Assembly: GCA_000697055.1 (NCBI GenBank)
Contig: JNDT01002255.1
Span: forward strand, 44,802 to 108,801
Direction: 5' to 3'
From: Saksenaea vasiformis B4078
Lineage: Eukaryota > Mucoromycota > Mucoromycetes > Mucorales > Saksenaeaceae
Length of the DNA: 64,000 nt
The position numbers and the translations under genes were made by a program. Below are positions 10,871-22,565 of the stretch, in pieces; within the stretch, counting starts at the first letter, position 1; each line of letters starts with the position of its first letter. Under the pieces are notes generated by a model that did no database searches, was not told where the DNA came from, and was given only the letters and a program-made list of their open reading frames with translations.

Positions 10871-12959
10871 TACGCAGTATATGTGAAAGGTTGCGGAGTC
10901 ATCGTTCCTAGCTCTAAGTTTCTGAGCTCCGGTCCATCCAGCGGCTGGCTATCTGCTATGCTAGCCAGATGGTGTAGAAAATGGAACTTTCCTCTGGTGG
11001 AGGGTGACCTAGACACAGATCCAAATTCAACCTGGCTAAGCATTTGTGGGTTGAACCCAAGGAAAGTCTCTCTAGAAGAAGGAAGCAGCAGATAGGAAAG
11101 AGGTCATAAGTATACTGCTTGCAAGACTGGTCGCTGTCCTTACTGACGTTTTGCGAGAAAGTTGTGAGTTCAATGCGGACACCGTCTGAAGATATTTCCT
11201 GTTGTAAATTTCTTCTCGGCAGAGACCAGACGTATCCAGGATGTCATGTTACTAGCACACTATGTGGAGCTGTTACCGCTAAAGATGGCAACGCTAAGGC
11301 ATAGAAATTAGACCACCTTAAGAAAGAGGAGGACGAAAGTAGAGTTACTGAAAGTCCAAGACATGTTTGAACAAAAGAAAGGAAGACGAATTATACGTAA
11401 TGTAGACCTTCCTTTAAGAGAAATTGGGATATAGTGTGCTTAGTAAATCAATACGGTAGACGGACGGAGATGCGGAAGCATTGAGATTTTTGGCGGGGAA
11501 TGTGGATGGTAAACCTGTGGGAATCCTGAACTACTCATAACACAATGAATTATCCATTCACATGCTTGTTGTCAGTCCCGTTTCCCCTAAAATTAAGACG
11601 TCATTCTAGACTAGTGCAACTAGAACATGCGTATCTCTTTCTACTCCTATTTCATGCTGACAAGGAGAGATGTCGAGTGTAGCTGTCGACCTATTTCATT
11701 GATCGCAAGGTGCATGCTCAAAATTGTGCAGTGAATTAGGCTGTCGTTGCAAGTTATCCTGCTGATAAGAGAGACCCTGCAAACCGTAACAAGCAAATAA
11801 TGGATTGTAAATAGTACATCCTCGTATCTGTCGGACTGTTTTGGTGGCGTCAAGCCTGACCCCAGATGACACGCACATATTGACCACAGTCTTTTGATCC
11901 TCAAATTCGGTTAATGAGTCTAATACATTTCAGGTTATTTTCTTTAACGTCAGCTCAAAACGTTGTCCACACTTCATAATCTTATTTTTAGCTGCAAAAT
12001 TTATAGGTCTTTCAAAGACGAATGAAATCGTCCCAGCTGACATGATGACCATTTCGGACTCACAATAGACTGAGAGAACACAGAGAAACGAATGCACATG
12101 TTGGTGTAACCAAGAATGAAGTATGCAGATCATTGCCAAGCATTTCAACAACAGTAAGTATTGCAGGAATTTACGGTCGGACATGGAAACTGTGGTTAGA
12201 TACACGAAATGTCTTTCTTCTTGCGTTATTCGTACCAAGCGATAATTTTTTACCAACAAAGGATAAATTATGCATGCACAGAATACGATGCTCGATTTAC
12301 TGCTAGTAGTTAGTTGGCATCGCTAAAAGCTCAAGAGACGGCAATTTACTGCTGAGCGCGTTAGGCAACTGTGATATTTATGCAATGGACGGCTAAATAT
12401 GATAAACGATTGCTTGTATGTCTCCTTACTTGCTGTTCTGATAGTACCTGGTTCATTTGCTATTATTATTGAAGTTACATGTTTTAATTTTCTACTTTAC
12501 GTGGTACAGGTTCGCTTAAAAGGGATTGTGAACAAGGTTACGGTTTGACAAGAAAAGAATGAGTTGAGTCGGATTCACTAAAGTTGCGCATGTACTGCTT
12601 TGATTTATGCGTGTGGAACGATGGACTGAAATTCATCAAGTGCAAAGGCAGAGATTACATTTTTAAATTGGTACTTTTCAGGCTGGTTGGAGGTGTACAT
12701 TCCTCGTTGATATCACGCGATTAGCGGCTCGGTGCAACGTTCGGCTTCGCTGATGATCTATTCGATTTGGCAGTAAAGAAAGGAACGCTTTTCCGGTTCC
12801 AAAGGGAAAAAAAGAGCTTAGTGCGTGATGGAAAAAAAAATATGAGCTTTTCTCCTGCAATTCACTGATTTAAAGTTTTGCACTATTTCAGCTGCCTATA
12901 TAATAACATCGATGTTTCCTTTACTGTATTCTTTTTCCTTACTTTTCCCTCGCTTTACC
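10871..12959. other. Intergenic, about 2 kb
   Basis: Several frames of 60-110 codons are open on both strands, but none shows a domain, signal peptide or splice-consistent extension. A TATA-like CTATATAATAA at about 12895-12905 belongs to the next gene. Confidence 0.4.
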
Positions 12960-13274
12960 ATGTTCTCACTATCTCGTCAATGGCGTCGGCTAAAAGGTCT
13001 ATCACGATGGCGGTCTCTGTCACATTCACAAAAATCCGTTCGCTTCTACGCGATTGACACGATATACTATACCCATAGTTCGTCAGAATATGATCGGACT
13101 CCCACACCTGAATCAGACAAACAACAGCCCTATATGGGGATACAAATTACCGTTGATGTTGATTCATCTTCACCGGACGAACAAGACGATCAAACTATCA
13201 AAAACACTAACCACAACCGGCAACGAAGTCTTCAAAGTGTGGCCTTATTAATTGCGCAGCGCGCAATGCGTTAA
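12960..13274 (+). CDS. Small protein with VRF and YDRTP motifs
   Basis: Single-exon frame of 104 aa from the ATG at 12960. An in-frame ATG at 12912 also exists, but a TATA-like element at about 12895-12905 lies only 10 nt before it, so 12960 is preferred; a pyrimidine-rich leader separates the two. The protein begins MFSLSRQWRRLKGLSRW (basic), followed by KSVRFYAIDTIYYTH and SSSEYDRTPTPESD. A KSVRF-type motif fits the RVxF docking consensus for type 1 protein phosphatase, and a Y-D-R-(T/S)-P segment after such a motif is, from memory, a recurrent pattern in small fungal proteins. The C-terminus ends ALLIAQRAMR. No membrane segment. Function unknown; a phosphatase-binding role is only inference. 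Confidence 0.55.
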   Translation: MFSLSRQWRRLKGLSRWRSLSHSQKSVRFYAIDTIYYTHSSSEYDRTPTPESDKQQPYMGIQITVDVDSSSPDEQDDQTIKNTNHNRQRSLQSVALLIAQRAMR

Positions 13275-14019
13275 AATCCAACCCCTCTTTGCTCAACAAC
13301 ATTATCACCTCCTTCTCCGTGAGATTTTTTCCCTTTGCATAATCACCACCCATTTCGAGAAAGTCTGCACGCAGACCAAAAAAAAAGTTTTCTTGGCAAA
13401 ACTTCCTAACAATAAAAAACAATCCTTTGGATGCTACACAGTAGCTTCCTCCATTTACATAATAAAAAGCAACGTTCACTTTTGTATTGTAAAACCTATC
13501 TGTATTATGACAGGATTTTCCCTACGCTTGCATACGTAACTTCCCAAGCTAAATAACCAGCATTCTAGCGTGTTTATGCAGGATAACTGGAAAGTGACCC
13601 CCACAAAAGATTCTCTTTGTTTACGTATTTTTCGTACAAACTTTGCTCTCGAGGGGAAAAGGGGCTCTATGTATCTTCTGGAGAGATACCTCCATCCACG
13701 ATTTTGAGCTGTTCTCTGGAACGCATTTTATAGAAACAGTGTATCTAAGACGTTTAAGTGGAAAAAGTAAGCTTCATGCATCTAGAAAAATATGTGCATT
13801 ACGGTTGCGGAAACGTCGGGTATGGACCATACAAACAAGCACAACAAGCTACAGCTGGCAGAACGAGCTATCTCTAAAATAAAATAAAAGATATACTAAT
13901 AAAGTTCATCGTAGTGGGCACCTGAGAACTTTACCAAGAAGAGAGTGGGAGAAGAGTGACGCAAGGAAGTCATATCTAGTTTTTTGTTGACCGTAACATT
14001 TTGACGTGCATACTCTTTA
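13275..14019. other. Intergenic
   Basis: Short frames on both strands with no recognisable product. Confidence 0.4.
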
Positions 14020-14830
14020 TTGAATGGATTTTTACGCTACTCTATGAAAATTTTGCGTCCATCAAGGACCAGTTTTGCGCTAAGGAAGGGATGAAATAGG
14101 CGGTTATCAGTATATAAATTGGCGATAAAATAATACTCTACTTACATCAACTTGGTTTCCAGATGGATGCAAAATTTTATTTGAGCAGCATAAAAATTCA
14201 TTCGCGGTTAGTAATTGGAAGATGCTTTGATGTCACTTCACTTACCTCCGAGAAGTATTCCCATTTCATAATGGGGACCGGCGCCGCACCTTTGACCGGT
14301 GGACCCGGTGAAAAGTGAGATTGACCATGCGGCCGAGATTGGTAGCATCACAGAGGACTTGGGCGATGCAGCACCTGGCGAGGACTTGAAGGATGTAACA
14401 ATGAGTGACAACTGTGCATACAAATGGATATCATTTCATTTACCAAATCTGGCAAAAAGGGGCTCACTCAGCCAAGGTAGTTCGAACAGAGGTCTTGTAG
14501 GCTAAAATATAAACATGGAGAATGAACGATCCTGTATACATTTTGAATAATTGACAGCCTTACCGGGGCGTTTTTAGAAAAAGACAGAGCCAAAGAAAAA
14601 AAAAGATTTATGCGTGCCTTTAAATACAGATCGTTTTGGGTGGAACCTGTTCTTACTGTGACACATTTTTACTGCTTCCTATGGAGTCCTGGGAATCCAC
14701 CACTGGAGTACCCACAATGCAAGACCCAGGTCATTGAGTCGCGAGCTATTCCTTGGATTAACGCAAAATAAACCACTTCTCACCGCAAAGACATATCATC
14801 TTCCGGCGCAAAATTTATTCAACTTGAACA
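14020..14830 (+). repeat. Dispersed repeat, copy B (reference copy)
   Basis: Most complete plus-oriented copy. The left arm TTTTTACGCTACTCTATGAA plus the following AATTTTGCGTCCAT (about 14028-14062) is an imperfect inverted repeat of the right arm ATGGATGCAAAATTTTATTT plus GAGCAGCATAAAAAT (about 14163-14198), separated by about 100 bp with a conserved GGCGGTTATCAGTATATAAA block. Then come GATGCTTTGATGTCACTT, a GC-rich core with TTTGACCGGTGG, GAGGACTTG repeats, and a distal part with TTACCGGGGCG, ATGCGTGCCTTTAAATACAG and GCGCAAAATTTATTCAACTT. No coding capacity. Confidence 0.75.
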
Positions 14831-15171
14831 TAATGTGATGTTTATTTGACGCAGATGCTCACTTGACGTGCATAAATTACATTTGTCTTTTTTTTTAGGC
14901 CTTTCCGTTCAACTTTATGCAGCCAAGAGACCATCTTTACTTCATTCCATGCGATACATTTGTCTCCTATTATATATTGACGATGCTAGTACTTTGTTTC
15001 GCTAAACAGTACAAGGATCTACCGTATATGACCTTGAATTGGGATAAGCAAGCATAGACCATTTGTTGATAGGATAGGAGTCACTGAAACCTGTCGTGCC
15101 AAATTTGGCTTATGCTCCACAGGAAACAGTTCTGATCTCTGCGTTTTACTATTTTTCTTGCACCGTTTATC

Positions 15172-16720
15172 ATGGTCAGCAGCAGACCAACAACATTTAC
15201 CCAACGCGTCGACTTTCCAGTCTATGGCCTTTCCTTTGATGTGGATGATGCACTGATCGCTGTCGGAGGCGGTGGTGCTAATCGTTCTGGTGTTAAAAAT
15301 GAAGTGGTAGGCTCATCGCTACCTGGTAATTTCTGCCACTGACCTGTCCATCAAGGTATCATTGTCTGTTGATGAAGGACGAAAACAGCTGATTCAACAA
15401 ACATCGTTGACTCTCTCGGAGATGGAAGATTGTCCAATGTCTGTCGCTTGTCATCCTACAGTTCAGTGCTCGCTTTGACAAGTTGTACGAGAAGAGACTG
15501 ACGGAGATTTTTTTTTCTTGTCCGTAGTTACCCCAATTTATAGCCGGTATCAATCAATCATTCGAAAACGTGAAAGAAGGAAATAATAAGAATCTGAGAG
15601 TATTTAGCAATGAGAATGGGTAAAAATGGAAGGGACGTCGTCTTTTATCAAAGTTAATGCGCACCTTTGTAGGCTTATTATCGAGAGATCGCAGATATGG
15701 ACAAGCGCATGCACTGATCCCAGCCAGTACTTGGTGAAGTACTCTTGTATAGTAGCGACAAAGACTAATCGTCAATGTAGAAAGTACTTCGATACAGCCA
15801 ATCCGGGAGATTGATTGTGGTGGCTGGCTCGCATGACGGCAAAGTTACAGTGATGAAATATCCAGAATTGACTACAGTATTCCCTCCAATACGTTTCAAC
15901 GAAGTACAAGATGCTGATATTGATTTTGCGGAAGAACATATCGTCGTGGCCACGTCAAAAGCCATCATTATTCTTTCCGCGGAAAATGGAAGCATTGAAC
16001 AAGTTATCAATAACCCAAATCTAAACCGAAATACGACATGTGAATTTCGCGCCTGTCGGTAAGGGGAAAGCAGAGAAGCTGTCTGCCTGATTTTAATTTT
16101 CCCACAGGTACTCGAAACAGCCACGCGAGAACCAAAAATTATACGCCGTAGTTAATTCTACCGCTCGTGGCCATGGCTTTATTTGCATGTGGGACCTACG
16201 ACCATGGCGTGCCATCCGAGCTAAACCAACAAGAACTGCCAGCGTTAGTCGCAAGCCTATCACTAGTTTTTGCGTTAGGTAGGTGACGGTTTTGAACGGT
16301 GTACTTGATTTCTGTTGATATCAGTCCAGTTGGCAATCTACTTGCTTATGCATCAACTGATCTGTCAATCGGTCTTGTGGATGCCAAGACATTGCAGGTA
16401 AGACCGAAATGCAGATGTCAAGCAGTCAGTTTTAATTGTAGGCGGATCAGCCAGTTTTGTACATAAATCACGCCCACGGATTTGCAATCACCAGCCTTGT
16501 TTTCAGTCGATCCGGAAGATATGTAGCAAGTGCCGGCGCAGACAACTGCTGCCGCATCATGGTAGTGCCTGACCATCTAGAGCTAGGTAAGGATGGTCCA
16601 CCCCATGATCCGAACTGATCTGTGTTTGAAGGTTTTGATTTTAGCACACCTATCTACGTCGTCTTGTGCATGCTTATGTTTGCTCTCTGGTCGCACATTA
16701 TTGTACAAATGACAAATTAG
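15172..16720 (+). CDS. SEC12: Sec12-like guanine nucleotide exchange factor for Sar1
   Basis: ER membrane WD40 protein that activates the GTPase Sar1 to start COPII vesicle budding. Exons: 15172-15306, 15356-15460, 15528-15619, 15673-15733, 15781-16058, 16108-16278, 16325-16397, 16442-16586 and 16632-16720. They total 383 codons with every phase consistent. The N-terminus has FPVYGLSFDVDDALIAVGGG, the family's Gly-rich loop, then ANRSGVKNEV. Blade motifs include HPTLPQFIAGINQS, YLKVLRYSQSGRLIVVAGSH and SLVFSRSGRYVASAGADNCC. The last exon encodes one hydrophobic segment (PIYVVLCMLMFALWSHIIV), the expected C-terminal anchor, with almost no lumenal tail. The first donor could sit 3 nt earlier (15303). 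Convergent with the Ser-rich gene, 200 nt apart. Confidence 0.9.
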
Positions 16721-16920
16721 TAGTAGAAGAAGAAGCAGCTGTATTTGGCAAGCATGTTGAACAGCGGTTATTATATCCAAGCCGGAAATTTGTAACGCGT
16801 CCTACTATTTGGAAACAAAAAGAAATGAAGAAGGTAGACAAACAAGATCTGTGGATTATGTGGGAATCGTGTATATGCGTGCTTGTGTGCGTGTGTGTGT
16901 TTGTTGCGTGTACGTGTGGA
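16721..16920. other. Convergent intergenic spacer with GT-rich tract
   Basis: Separates two 3' ends. Holds an imperfect GT-rich run (about 16875-16918, including GTGTGCGTGTGTGTG). Confidence 0.6.
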
Positions 16921-18454
16921 TCAATATCTTTTGACTGTGCCAATCCTGCTGGCGACTCTGATATTAGAGCTTGGTGTCATTGTTTGTCGCTTTACATTAT
17001 TATGATGGTTTGTTGCATAAGTAGAAGGTTGGGCACGTTCAGCGGTATCCGATTTGGCATTTGAAAACCCAAAGACGCTATTACGTGGGCCAGGGGTTGC
17101 AGCGCGGGAAGTGGCCATTGTTTTCGACCTAGATAACCCAGCTGTGTGTGTGCCTGCATAGGTCGGCAGAAGGGTCGAACCTGACATTGGGATATGACTA
17201 GCGCGTGGATGGCCAATGCGACTAGATGATCGTGACGCTGCCATTCGGGACTGTGTGCTCGCTGAACGTGTCGACATGGTACTCTGCGGGGTAGGGGAGG
17301 CCGTGCTGGAGGGTACTGGTACATGGGATGCTCGTTTTGCAAGTCTTGAATTGGTCGGTAGCATGCGCGAAGCCGGTCGTGGCAGAGATCGATCCAATTC
17401 CGAATGTGTGCCAATGGATTTGCTATGGCTCAGCAGTTTCCCACGGGATGGAAGATGACTAGTGGTATTGGAGGATGGTTGACTTGGGTTAGATATACTG
17501 GATAAACGACTAAATGATCGTGAAGTGGACGTTCTTCGGGAGGAGCTTTCGTTGTATGATCCAGTGATTGTGCTCTGTGAGATCATACTTCCCTCGCTAC
17601 TTATGCTTCCAGATCGATCTGTTCGCTGAGATGAACTAGGACGTAATGTGCGTTGTGATGAAGACTCTGATAACACCGCTGTTAAGCAATCAGAACCAGT
17701 TCCATCCTATTTCCTTTTTTGCTTTCTTTACCGGAACGTGGGGCATAAGGTTCTCCATCTGCCCGGTTAGGGCTTTTTTGGGGAACCTAGATAAGGAGTT
17801 ATAGATCGAGTCTATTTCGCTCCTATGCAAAACGCGCAGTAATTCTACCTGTCCATTGGTTACGGAATTGATTGGAAGCTGTAAATTCGACGGGGAGTCG
17901 TCGTAGCCATTAGTTGGCCGTCTATCGTCCCGATTCGATCCTTCGGCCGAGGTTTCTAGTGATTTGTTCCTCAGATCCTATATAAAATTCAAGGGTCTTA
18001 GTCTCAAAATTAACGAAAGGACCCTTCACAAACTTGCATCATCCACGTTCCAAAAATTCTCCTTGGAATCATCTAGATCCAGGGTAGCCAGCTCGGGTAA
18101 GTCTGTTTCCTCGTCCATGGCTGTTGTAAAGTTAGCATTTATCAACTCATCCAAATTGACACTGTCTTCTGAGCTAACAGAGGACATGGATCCTGGCCGC
18201 TCTCTGGGTACTTTCCGGCTTCAAAAATTGCAGAGTCGTGTTAATTTTATCCCTTCATTCTCCTTTCTAACTTACCGTAGATCCTCACTATTACCACCAT
18301 AGGTAATAGCACTTTGTAGTTCCCGCGATGCAGCTTTTGCATGGCCAGAATGGTGTACATTCATTAACCAATTCCGTAAATCAGTCTGTTTCATTGGTGG
18401 CTTCATTGAAGCCATGTCAGCTGGACTATATTGTCCATTAGGTGACCAGGTCAT
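16921..18454 (-). CDS. Ser/Arg-rich disordered protein, family not recognised
   Basis: Start ATG at 18454 (MTWSPNGQYSPADM). Exon 1 18276-18454 and exon 2 18030-18218 join in frame. Exon 3 begins about 17969, using the second of two closely spaced AG acceptors, and ends about 17733. The last exon begins near 17666 and stops at 16921. Phasing of the last intron (about 17667-17732) is uncertain by one base in my reading. The first 60 aa (TDLRNWLMNVHHSGHAKAAS) look foldable and helical. The rest is acidic (LATLDLDDSKENFWNVDDAS) and then extremely Ser/Thr/Arg/Pro-rich (RPSSSQRTDRSGSISSEGS). Such composition is common in microtubule- or polarity-associated fungal proteins, but I see no diagnostic domain. 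No membrane segment. Confidence 0.65.
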
Positions 18455-19379
18455 GAGCGATGGACAGGAGAAAAGGATAAAAAAAATTGGAGGTAATGTT
18501 TCCGAGGAACGAGGGAAATCTACTGAATTGCATGTTAGAATATGGAAATCCTCGCTCAGGTACCTGATTTCCTTATTTGGCTTCGGAACGAACCTTCAAT
18601 CACCTTTATTCAACAATAAGTAAGCAGCCAAATGTCCCATAAGTCAACTGGTTGACTGTCTGCTTCATACATCTCTTATGTCGAATTGCACTTCTTCTGT
18701 CCGGAAATTTTCTAGTGCTTTTGGAAATTCTATCTCTGATGTATCTCAAAAAGGCAGTAGCGTGCCCAGTGCTCATCGTGTCGATTGTTCTATTTTCAGC
18801 TTAAGATTGTTTTCTAGAAAAATGCATTTTTAGCTTGGTAATTGTGCTAAGAAAAGTATCTGCGACACAAAATTTACTCAGAATACCAGAGAACGATAGT
18901 AACGCTCAAATCAACGACAATGCGATTAACCTCTACCATTCTCACACGTCAGGTAATTACAACTGAATGTCCGCATAAATACGTTGTGTAACCGTTTATT
19001 GTTTCCTAACATTTCTCAGGCATTTTTTTCTCCGACTCGCTCAAATAGATTACGATGCTAGCAGGTTTCATACAGAACGACAACGACTGGAATACAACAA
19101 ATGGGCGGATAAAATATTCATAGGATGTCGTGGTTGGATTCTATACTGATAGTATGTATTGTTTGCACACCGATCTTACGCTCTATAGGAGAGTAGTAGA
19201 TACTTTTGCACCAAATCAAAGCTGCATTGAAGTGGTCCATCGTAATAGGCTTTTCAATGTACCAATTGGACTCCACAAAGTGACAGTATCTAAAGAAGTG
19301 CACGAATTCCCTTTTTTTCCTTCTTTATATGGCCCTATTTTCTCTGTTAGTTAGTCTAATGGTCGTTAAACGAATGAAG
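18455..19379. other. Intergenic
   Basis: Upstream of the Ser-rich gene. No gene, RNA or repeat recognised. Confidence 0.4.
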
Positions 19380-19690
19380 TGGCTTCAGGCCGTGTCTAAC
19401 CCAACTCGCCGTACCCACCGGTTAAGGTGCGGGGTGGGCCCCTACTAATGGGGCTGAGTGCTACTCAGATGTAAGTAAATTGACATCAACGTATCTTCTG
19501 TTCACTAACCATGACTGACTTTTTATGTTGCTCGAACAAATTATGTGTATAGCTGGGGGATTGTTTTGTTGTCAGCTCGTTTAATTAATGACAGCAAACT
19601 TGACTCTTCATGGATAATTTATATCAAGTAGCATAAAATCTCATTCAGGACACGTATTTCCCGAGAGCGGTGGGATGCTGTACTGACACT
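19380..19690 (-). repeat. Dispersed repeat, copy E (partial, reversed)
   Basis: GC-rich core (CACCGGTTAAGGTGCGGGG), then TTGACATCAACGTATCTTC and the arm CTTTTTATGTTGCTCGAACA, with the opposite arm TATCAAGTAGCATAAAATC near 19625. Order and orientation match the reverse complement of copy B. Distal part missing. Confidence 0.6.
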
Positions 19691-20489
19691 TTCTCAATCG
19701 CTAGAAATAGTAGAATTTTTCGAAAATACTACCCTGCATCTTAAACAAACACTCAGTAAGAAACCCTATCGTAACGAATCGTGTCATATCTCGTTTTTCC
19801 AATAAACAGTATGCTATGCTGATTGCAGGGACTGACCGTCTGCCACCGTGCATTTCTAATTCTAATATTTTCTGTTGACCGTGCTCAGACATTGTTTCGA
19901 ATGGCTGGTTTTGGTACTATTTGGGCGCCTTATTGCAATTTCATTTCGTGCCTTCACCTGATACACATATCGTCCCAAGCTTGTAACGCTTGCTGCTGCT
20001 TTCTTTATTTGCCGGTTTTTTTACCACGAGAAAAATGTCAGAAATCGATATTAATCGATATTCCTCTGTTGGCTTTCTCATGGTGTGTGCGGTTCCCCAG
20101 TACTGATTTCTTTGTTCAATAAACAGTGGAACATGAGGAAATCCGCCCATCAGGGATCTACAGTGACTTCGAGGTATCACTTCCCATGGTGTGACTAATG
20201 GATAGAGTCCATCAGTGAACCGAATCTTCTTTTTCTTTTTCTTCGGTTTAACTCATGAGATTGACAAAATTCCTTCAAAAATCAGCGCCTATTTCACAAC
20301 CGCAATTTCCATCAAGTAGTTGTTCCTGCGCCAGGAAGCAAAAACAGTACAGCTGCACATACATAGCAAGTCACTTATTTCGTTGTTTGACGGTTTGCAT
20401 AAACCTTGTAAGTTTTAAACGGCGCTATTCCGAACGTTAAGGTTGTGCGAAAGGGCAACATGATAATGTCCCTCTTTCCTTTCTTTTCA
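19691..20489. other. Intergenic
   Basis: Open frames at 19823-20122 (plus) and 19941-20180 (minus) overlap each other and show no domain. Confidence 0.4.
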
Positions 20490-22565
20490 ATGGGATTTCG
20501 CAACATCGAAAACGTTTCGTTAGGAGATACGGTAGAGTAGATTCCCATTCGTCCCTTTCATTTATAGTTCTCTGACTATCCAAGCAGATCAGCAACTTTC
20601 TCACTCCTGAAGTTGCTGAAAAATACACGCGCGGTATTCATTTTGACGGACACGCTGCCGAATACTCAGCTTTAGGAATTAAGCATGGAAAAGACGAGAT
20701 TTCCAGCTTTATCCATGAATACGCTTGTGACGGACCATTTGTGGAGCATACGTGCACGAAAGTGATTAAGAGCGATAATCTCATGATGGAGCTGCTTCTC
20801 GATGACAAATTCCATGAGTTCTCCTTCAAAATGCTACCTTACGATACAGCTGCAGAAATTGCGTGCAATTCACAGAAACGTAATCAGTCTGTTGCAAACG
20901 ATATGGCCCAATATATCGTTTCCTATGTTTCCTGGGCAGAAGTAAGGGTCGAGCAAATAATTTTTCCAAGCAATATCTAATAGACTTTACACCAGCTGCA
21001 TCTCTCCACCGAAATAGTCACAGTAAATATTGATTTTAAGAACGCGATTAGAGATGCCCTGAATGCGGAGACAAACAAGAAAAGGTTTGACGCCTTGCAG
21101 CTTGCGTTTGGACGATATGGTTATTACTATCCTTCAAGAATTTTACTTGGTACGGCGACGTTCTGGATGCACGGCGTTAATTTGTACTGTGTTGTTTAGG
21201 TGGTTTGCTTGCTTGCAAGCATGAATGTTCACAGGCCCATAACAAGAGTGAAACAGAGGACGAGCGTGAAAAAACGTATTCAAGTCATCATGTGGCAGAA
21301 AATGTTACAATAGCAATCCAAAATCACGGGCACTGGAAGGTCCTAGGTATGTTGATGGATTCATGCGTCATAATGTCTCAGAGCTGAGAACAGGAGGCGA
21401 CCTCGGATTATTTTGCATGGACGGGATAGAAAGCTGGAAACAAACCACCAAGTATGAGCCAACAGTAGTCCAGTTCAAAGATATGAAACCGATATACCAC
21501 ATATTAGAAGAGAACGAACGTCTTCAAGTGAAGGAGGTTTATAACGCTGTTCTTGCAGACGCTGTCCCTGACCCGATCGTAATGAAAAATAATGTCGATG
21601 CTTTCACAGAATATGAGAAGGAAAATGAGAACGATCAGAGTAAATCTACAGATATGCTCGTCGATGAGAGTAGTTCCGATAAAGAACATGGCCCGGATAT
21701 CGCCTTGGATGGACAGGCGGCAGACCAGAGAAATGAAGACGTACAGCTCCGCCTCGGGAACGGATATTATTATGGGCTTGGTATGGAAAAGGACTATGTC
21801 AAAGCGAGCGAATGGTACCAAAGAGCGGCCAACCAGGGAAATGAATGGGCACAAACTAAACTTGGAGATATGTGCAGATACGGGCAAGGCGTGAATCGGG
21901 ACTACCGCAATGCAATCCAATGGTATAAAAAGGCAGCTGATCAAGGGAACAGTGACGCACAGAGCAAACTCGGAGACATGTACTACTATGGACGTGGTGC
22001 ACGTCGAGATTACTCCAAAGCCATCGAATGGTATGGAAAAGCTGCTGATCAAGAACACGGTATTGGACAAAAGGCGCTGGGGGATATGTACTTCTGGGGA
22101 AGAGGCGTAGATGAGGACGATAACAAAGCACTTGCATGCTACAAAAAAGCGATCGAATGGTGTAAAAACGCGGCTGAAAAAGGAAACGAGGACGCCCAGG
22201 TCCATCTGGGAGACATGTACAGATATGGACTTGCCTGCAGCCGCGACTACTCAAAGGCATTTCAATGGTACGAAAAAGCTGCGAACCAAGGGAATGAAAA
22301 TGGACAGATCAAATTGGGAGAGTTGTATTATTATGGACGGGGTGTGCCTGGAGACATTGAAAAAGCAATTGAATGGTATAAACAAGCAGCTGATCAAGGA
22401 AACGAAAAAGCTCAAGTCAAAATTGGAGATATGTTCAGATACGGAAATGACGTGGATCGAGATATCAACAAAGCGATTGAATGGTATAAAAAGGCGGCAA
22501 ATCGGAAAAATGCAGACGCGCAACTCAGGCTATCATTCCTACGAAAAAGGAAGCGCTGCGAGTAG
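20490..22565 (+). CDS. MACPF-like N-terminus fused to Sel1 repeats
   Basis: Two-module fungal protein. Exons: 20490-20531 (probable, MGFRNIENVSLGDT), 20588-20941, 20996-21149, 21200-21346 and 21394-22565, all in frame. The N-terminal part (about 1-330) matches the left-edge paralogue: GIHFDGH, YGYYYPSRILLGG, then GGDLGLFCMDGIESWKQTT and FKDMKPIYHILEENE. It resembles fungal MACPF-like domains. After an acidic linker (DESSSDKEHGPDIALDG) come about eight Sel1-like repeats of roughly 36 aa with the pattern A..LGDMY.YG.G...D..KAIEWY.KAADQGN. Sel1 arrays are protein-interaction solenoids and often act in signalling scaffolds. The last repeats end in a basic tail (RLSFLRKRKRCE). No signal peptide seen, so a cytosolic location is likely. 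Whether the MACPF-like part forms membrane pores is unknown. Confidence 0.8.

Noticed and set aside
16875..16918. GT-rich tract as a telomere-like or regulatory repeat
   Set aside because: Short, imperfect, and located between two convergent 3' ends; ordinary simple sequence.
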